Shown one piece after another: positions 14,533 through 17,872 of a stretch of 17,872 nt of DNA. The stretch's first letter is position 1; the number at the start of each line of letters is the position of its first letter. The stretch covers positions 1-17,872 of the forward strand of contig JAKQKF010000438.1 of NCBI GenBank assembly GCA_029560815.1, in the 5' to 3' direction. The DNA is from a bacterium. GTDB taxonomy: Bacteria > KSB1 > UBA2214. Under the pieces are notes generated by a model that searched no databases, had not been told where the DNA came from, and saw nothing but the letters and a program-made list of their open reading frames with translations. The translations under genes and the position numbers were made by a program.

Positions 14533-15039
14533 TCAGGAGCCACCACGTTCGGCCAGAATGACATGAATCCGTTCGATGTGATGGGAAACATGATCTGCCT
14601 GCATCTGCACCACAAAACCAACCGGAATCCGCTCCACTTCACCCTTCGGTGTGCGCACCAGGAACGTACGTTCCCACACTTCAGGCGCACTTTCGAGCAG
14701 TTGAACAACATGCGCCCTTTCCGCCCTTAAAAGAGACAGGGATACGTCCAGTGAGCGTTTGGCATAGGCCCAGCGCTCTGCCCACGTTTGCTGCGGCAGC
14801 GCCCAGTACCATCCCAATGCAAATTCTCCCTCTTCGGTCCCCATCGCCATCTTGATTGCCATCTTCCAGATGTCGTCTCCATCGACGATATGATGGACTA
14901 TCTGCCGGATGGTCCAGCCGCCCTGTGCTGGCTTGGCGTCCAGGTCAGCATCCGTTAAATTCATCAGCACCTCTTCGAGCTGCTGCGGACCTTCCCTGTA
15001 GCGGGAGAGCGTACCTGTGCGATCCTCTGGTGCATTCAT
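14533..15039 (-). CDS. DinB/YfiT-like four-helix protein
   Basis: 168-residue protein of the DinB/YfiT superfamily of metal-binding four-helix bundles; members include thiol S-transferases and putative hydrolases. The expected histidine triad is visible: H49/H50 in GGWTIRQIVHHIVDGDD, then H150 and H154 in MQADHVSHHIERIH. The WTIRQIVHHIxDGD block and the later Y.LP motif (WYWALPQQTW) are typical. It has no signal peptide. AGAGGA seven bases before the ATG supports the start. It is a single gene on the minus strand, 214 bp upstream of DUF2200. The sequence gives no substrate; bacillithiol or other thiol-dependent detoxification is one option known for the superfamily. DUF664-type relatives are indistinguishable by eye. 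Confidence 0.82.
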   Translation of the reverse strand: MNAPEDRTGTLSRYREGPQQLEEVLMNLTDADLDAKPAQGGWTIRQIVHHIVDGDDIWKMAIKMAMGTEEGEFALGWYWALPQQTWAERWAYAKRSLDVSLSLLRAERAHVVQLLESAPEVWERTFLVRTPKGEVERIPVGFVVQMQADHVSHHIERIHVILAERGGS

Positions 15040-15182
15040 ATCACTGTCCTCTCATCCACCTGGATGGGCGGAAGTTGAGCTGCCCTCGAACTGCAATCCG
15101 GGCCTGACGTTGTTCGTGAGCCAATTGTGATGCATGAATCGTGACTGACCGGATGGTCTGTTCGAAGCGGCTGTTTGGCGAA

Positions 15183-15668
15183 TCATCCGATATATTTTTT
15201 GCCAATGACCGAATCGATTTCCATTCGTAATATGGTTACGCCATCGTATGAACGATCATCCTTGATATTCCGTTCAAAGATGGGTCTCGGATCCTTTTCC
15301 AGGTGAGTCAGCAATACCTGCAGTCCGTGCTTTTTCTCGGCAAGATCACTGACCACATAGATCTTTCCACGTATAACCAGTGTTTCATAGTCGTGATCAC
15401 ATCTTGTTTCTATATACCCGTTGTCCCTGATTATTGTTGCACACACCAGCGGATTTTTGCGGATGAATTCCAGTTTATCACCCTTGTTTGCGCAATGGAA
15501 GTAGAGGCAATTCTTCACTTGGTCAAATCCATAACTCAATGTCACTATATAGGGCAGGTTATTATCGCACAGAGCGATGGTGATATGGTTTCCCTGAACA
15601 AGCAATTGAGTTTTTTCGTGATCATCGGTTATTTCATTTCTTTGTCTTCTGGGATGGTATGGTTCCAT
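15183..15668 (-). CDS. Pyridoxamine 5'-phosphate oxidase-like split-barrel protein
   Basis: 161-residue flavin-binding split-barrel protein of the PPOX/NimA-like group. The pattern ITIALCDNNLPYIVTLSYGFD, then LYFHCANKGDKLEFIRKNPLVCATII, then YETLVIRGKIYVV, is the strand order of these small FMN-dependent or FMN-binding proteins. The exact activity (FMN reductase, nitroimidazole resistance, F420-linked reductase) cannot be told. The ATG at 15666-15668 has GGAG about 11 bases upstream. The gene is clearly AT-richer than its neighbours (a sampled 60-bp stretch is about 45 % GC), consistent with separate origin. It is the first of two split-barrel genes in tandem; the two share only the fold-level pattern. 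Confidence 0.8.
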   Translation of the reverse strand: MEPYHPRRQRNEITDDHEKTQLLVQGNHITIALCDNNLPYIVTLSYGFDQVKNCLYFHCANKGDKLEFIRKNPLVCATIIRDNGYIETRCDHDYETLVIRGKIYVVSDLAEKKHGLQVLLTHLEKDPRPIFERNIKDDRSYDGVTILRMEIDSVIGKKYIG

Positions 15669-15926
15669 GGATCTTTACGCTCCTTATCTCCCCGGTCTGG
15701 ATTCGGCCAGGGTATTGCGATCCATATCTGCTCTTTGCCGTTAATTTACCTGTCGCGCAGATTCCTTCTGAATAACACAGCAAGGGAGATGGCAGCGCCT
15801 GGCAGCGTCACAGCCCGCAAAGAAGCGCCCCATATCAAAGAATGATAGAAAGTCTGTAATGCGATATATGGCATAATCAGGCTATTCGCTACTATAAACC
15901 ATCGCACCGTCTTTCAGTGGCAGTGG

Positions 15927-16391
15927 CTATCCGATTGCGTACCACTGTACGTCGTCAATGCTGCTCACCACCTGATAGGCGTGGATGGCCACACGTACGA
16001 ACTCGCAGTCCGGCGAGCTCAGGAATCTCTCAAGGTCAGGGTGCCGCGCGAGGTGTGCCGCGATGTGAGCCTGTTGATCCTCCTCCGGCATCCTGATCGC
16101 TTCACCAACCGCTGTGACGACGAGCCGCCGATCTGACTGGCTGTTGTCGCCCACTCTGTCCTCGATGAGAATCGCGACCCGTTGATCCTCCCGGATGCTC
16201 GCGTACTTGAGTGTGTCACGATAGGTCGCGAACGCGATGAACCGCAGGCCTTCCAGTGGCGTGAAGGCTATGAGGCTGGCGTGAGGCTGACCGTTACGCT
16301 GGGTAGCCAGCACAGCGAACCGGTTCCGCTCAAGCACGGACCGGATGGTCTCCTGAATCTCGCTGGATTCCTGTGTCATGCTATCTATCAT
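15927..16391 (-). CDS. Pyridoxamine 5'-phosphate oxidase family protein
   Basis: 154-residue split-barrel flavoprotein-like protein of the PPOX family. It opens with a helix and then RFAVLATQRNGQPHASLIAFTP (29-50), the characteristic first strands. Next come FIAFATYRDTLKYASIREDQRVAILIED, a common PPOX core, and LVVTAVGEAI. The C-terminal VRVAIHAYQVVSSIDDVQWYAIG resembles the last strands of haem- or F420-associated members, but no activity can be assigned. The start is the ATG at 16389-16391, with a purine-rich GGAGAGGAG run ending about 11 bases upstream; a second ATG four codons later is possible. The gene begins about 58 bp after the simple-site end of the attC element at 16449-16508, the usual position of the first gene in an integron cassette. 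Confidence 0.82.
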   Translation of the reverse strand: MIDSMTQESSEIQETIRSVLERNRFAVLATQRNGQPHASLIAFTPLEGLRFIAFATYRDTLKYASIREDQRVAILIEDRVGDNSQSDRRLVVTAVGEAIRMPEEDQQAHIAAHLARHPDLERFLSSPDCEFVRVAIHAYQVVSSIDDVQWYAIG

Positions 16392-16448
16392 GCAATCGCT
16401 TGCTCCTCTCCTCCAGACGATGCTGCCACTTTACGGCTTGACTTTCCG

Positions 16449-16508
16449 GCCCAACGCCTGACTAAAGCCGCGCCGCAGAGCTTCGTCGATTTGAATGAAT
16501 TGTCAGGC
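16449..16508 (-). other. attC: Integron attC recombination site (aadA-like, 60 bp)
   Basis: Read on the minus strand the element begins GCCTGAC (outer R'' box, consensus RYYYAAC with one deviation, GAC for AAC) and ends GTTGGGC (R' box, a perfect GTTRRRY). Between them, AATTCATTCAA followed by TCGAC, then GCGGCGCGGCTT, then GTCAGGC just before R', align without gaps to the recalled attC of aadA cassettes, including the AATTC-TTCAA and GGCGCGGCTTAA blocks. The length of 60 bp is that of short attC sites. It sits 120 bp downstream of the shortened methyltransferase stop and 58 bp upstream of the next start codon. It would be the 3' site of the methyltransferase cassette, with recombination expected at the G/TT of R' (16455/16454). 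Confidence 0.75.
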
Positions 16509-16628
16509 CTGCCTGCGACAGGCTTTTCGGTTGATTGCAAGGATAACTGGAACGTAATAAATGAATTCTGGCGCCATCACATCCCGGTGAATCACAGTCA
16601 TTGACCATTCGCCGGAGGCCCCAACTCA

Positions 16629-17189
16629 TCACCGCGGCATCAGCGCGAAGATACCCCAGCCCAGGTATTCACGCGTGTAAGCGGTGTAGCGCTCGGGCTC
16701 TAAAGTCAGTTTGGCCCGGACTTCTTTTGAAAACTCGTCGCCGGGATTGGCCTCAAGCCATCGGCGCATGGTCAGCCATTTGGCCGCCTCGTATCTGTCC
16801 CAGTCGTCCTGGTCAGCCAGCACCATTTCAACGACGTCGCAGCCGAGACGGCCGAACGAGGCGACAAGTTCCGGAAGCAAGAGAAAGTCGGAGATGGGGC
16901 CGGCAGCATCATCATGGATGAACCTGACTTGATCGGCGACGCCGAGTTCTACCGCGCGGAGTTTTGCCTGTTCGGTGAACAACGGGCTCATATCGACGCC
17001 GATGCCGGTGACGCCGTGATCGCGTGCCCAAGTGCACAGCATCTCCCCGGAACCGCTGCCGAGGTCGAGCACCCGGGCCCCCGATTTCAGGCGCAGCGCC
17101 GCGCCGAGGATGGCGAGCTTTTCAGGTGAGATCGGGTCGTGGATGCGGTGAGCACTTTCGCTGATGTTGAAGATCCGCGGAATGTCCAC
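16629..17189 (-). CDS. SAM-dependent methyltransferase with internal deletion
   Basis: 186 residues. The N-terminal half is a normal class I methyltransferase: MDIPRIFNISESAHRI opening, motif I RVLDLGSGSGEM (39-50), GIGVDMSPL strand-2 turn and RFIHDDAAG (89-97). The C-terminal part from SDFLLLPELVASF to LGWGIFALMPR is also intact. Full-length relatives recalled from memory are about 240-250 residues and have roughly 60 residues between these parts, covering motif IV, strand 5 and the glycine-rich turn. Here DDAAG runs directly into PISDF, with the join near 16896-16903 and the reading frame kept. The product probably folds poorly or is inactive, so this is likely a decaying gene. The start is GTG at 17187-17189 with AGGAG ten bases upstream (17200-17204). 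The gene lies just upstream of the attC site, so it is probably cassette cargo. Confidence 0.75.
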   Translation of the reverse strand: MDIPRIFNISESAHRIHDPISPEKLAILGAALRLKSGARVLDLGSGSGEMLCTWARDHGVTGIGVDMSPLFTEQAKLRAVELGVADQVRFIHDDAAGPISDFLLLPELVASFGRLGCDVVEMVLADQDDWDRYEAAKWLTMRRWLEANPGDEFSKEVRAKLTLEPERYTAYTREYLGWGIFALMPR

Positions 17190-17412
17190 AGTGGAAAATC
17201 TCCTTTAGGGTGTAAACAAGTAACAGTCATGGCCCGGACAGCTACCTGTCCTTTTCTCGAATGGTGCCGGGTTCTACCTCACATTGCCTTCAGCACGTTC
17301 CTTGATTCCAAACATGCACTTGCACATTTTGGGCTCGACCAGGAGAACCTTCCCCGTTTCGCGCAGCAGATGAAACAACCGGCGAAGAACGGCTGCACTC
17401 CTGTGTCAGCCA

Positions 17413-17872
17413 TCACTGCATTGGCTGCCTGATGATGGTTTTCCACTTTGACGGGTCAGCTTTCCGGATATCACTCAGGTAAATTTCATGATGCTTTCCA
17501 GTCAGCCGGCCCCTTGAATGTACGAACTGATGCACCTTCTCAATCGTCGGCCCTTCATCAGAGAACGGGCCAATATGCAGGATTTGCGCGCACCTGCCTT
17601 CCGAAAAGGCTTCCAGACGCAGCCTGGAGATAGCCGTTGGATTCTTTTTCTTTTTCACCTCGGCAATCGCACTCTCGATGATTTTCGGCGTGACAAAGGA
17701 GGGCTGCATAATCATCATTGTCCATTTCCAGCAGGATTTATCATTGGCTGCAAACCTCGACATATCGTCCGCCCACCATAGACCTTCCAGGGGCATAACC
17801 CCGCAGTCAATTCCCGGCGTCCCCTTCTTGACCATGAATTTCACCGCGTAGGAGACCATGAACAAGACCTCA
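17413..17872 (-). CDS. GyrI-like domain protein, 5' end beyond the window
   Basis: The last 150 or so residues of a GyrI-like small-molecule-binding domain protein. The frame stays open to the right edge: in front of the TTG and ATG near 17857-17865 it reads EVL, giving EVLFMVSYAVKF, which fits the strand-helix of full-length relatives (about 200 residues). The true start is therefore outside the window. Visible family blocks are PLEGLWWADD, KWTMMIMQPSFVTP, AEVKKKKNP, CAQILHIGPFSDEGPTI and KHHEIYLSDIRKADPSKWKTIIRQP. Members of this family bind hydrophobic ligands; some hydrolyse cyclopropanoid toxins, and no specific role can be given here. It is on the same strand as the methyltransferase, 223 bp upstream of it, with no recognisable attC between. 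Confidence 0.8.
   Translation of the reverse strand, partial: EVLFMVSYAVKFMVKKGTPGIDCGVMPLEGLWWADDMSRFAANDKSCWKWTMMIMQPSFVTPKIIESAIAEVKKKKNPTAISRLRLEAFSEGRCAQILHIGPFSDEGPTIEKVHQFVHSRGRLTGKHHEIYLSDIRKADPSKWKTIIRQPMQ

Noticed and set aside
16511..16527. Hairpin GCCTG-CGA-CAGGC followed by TTTT beside the attC
   Set aside because: The T run follows on the plus strand, where no gene reads; for the minus-strand genes it is not in terminator orientation.

Overview
The window is a GC-rich stretch (roughly 55-60 % by eye) of what looks like a Gram-negative, sugar-scavenging heterotroph. A Bacteroides-type sialic-acid operon (NanE-II route), a cyclically permuted NanM, a GH26 mannanase and Zn-ribbon threonine synthase suggest an FCB-type lineage (Bacteroidota, Calditrichota or KSB1-like). 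That placement is inference; there is no rRNA or other marker gene here.

Layout. 6-2452 (minus): a threonine-synthase-like PLP enzyme overlapping by 4 bp a YgeY-type M20 metallohydrolase. 2778-4908 (plus): a secreted GH26 beta-mannanase, then a zinc-type CDF exporter. 4958-7274 (minus): three single genes, namely a class I methyltransferase, a GNAT acetyltransferase and a membrane-anchored gluzincin-like peptidase. 7394-12034 (minus): a compact sialic-acid operon in the transcription order nanA lyase, nanM-type mutarotase, nanE-II epimerase, nanT MFS transporter. A good promoter-like element lies about 140 bp upstream of it. 12372-13280 (plus): a second, ZnT9-like CDF transporter, divergent from nan, with its own promoter-like element.

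13384-17872 (all minus): a run of small, functionally unrelated accessory genes. These are an isoprenylcysteine methyltransferase-like membrane protein, DUF2200, DinB-like, two PPOX split-barrel proteins, an internally shortened methyltransferase and a GyrI-like protein cut by the window edge. Between the second PPOX gene and the shortened methyltransferase (16449-16508) lies a 60-bp element whose boxes and interior align without gaps to integron attC sites of the aadA type. The right-hand region is therefore probably a piece of a chromosomal integron or integrase-less attC cluster. From the cassette orientation, an integrase, if present, would lie beyond the right edge.

How the genes work together: outer mutarotation (NanM), uptake (NanT), cleavage to ManNAc plus pyruvate (NanA) and epimerisation of free ManNAc to GlcNAc (NanE-II) form one pathway. 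The GlcNAc kinase, NagA, NagB and a sialidase are not in the window. The remaining genes are mostly independent accessory functions. No tRNA, rRNA, CRISPR, IS element or phage gene was seen.
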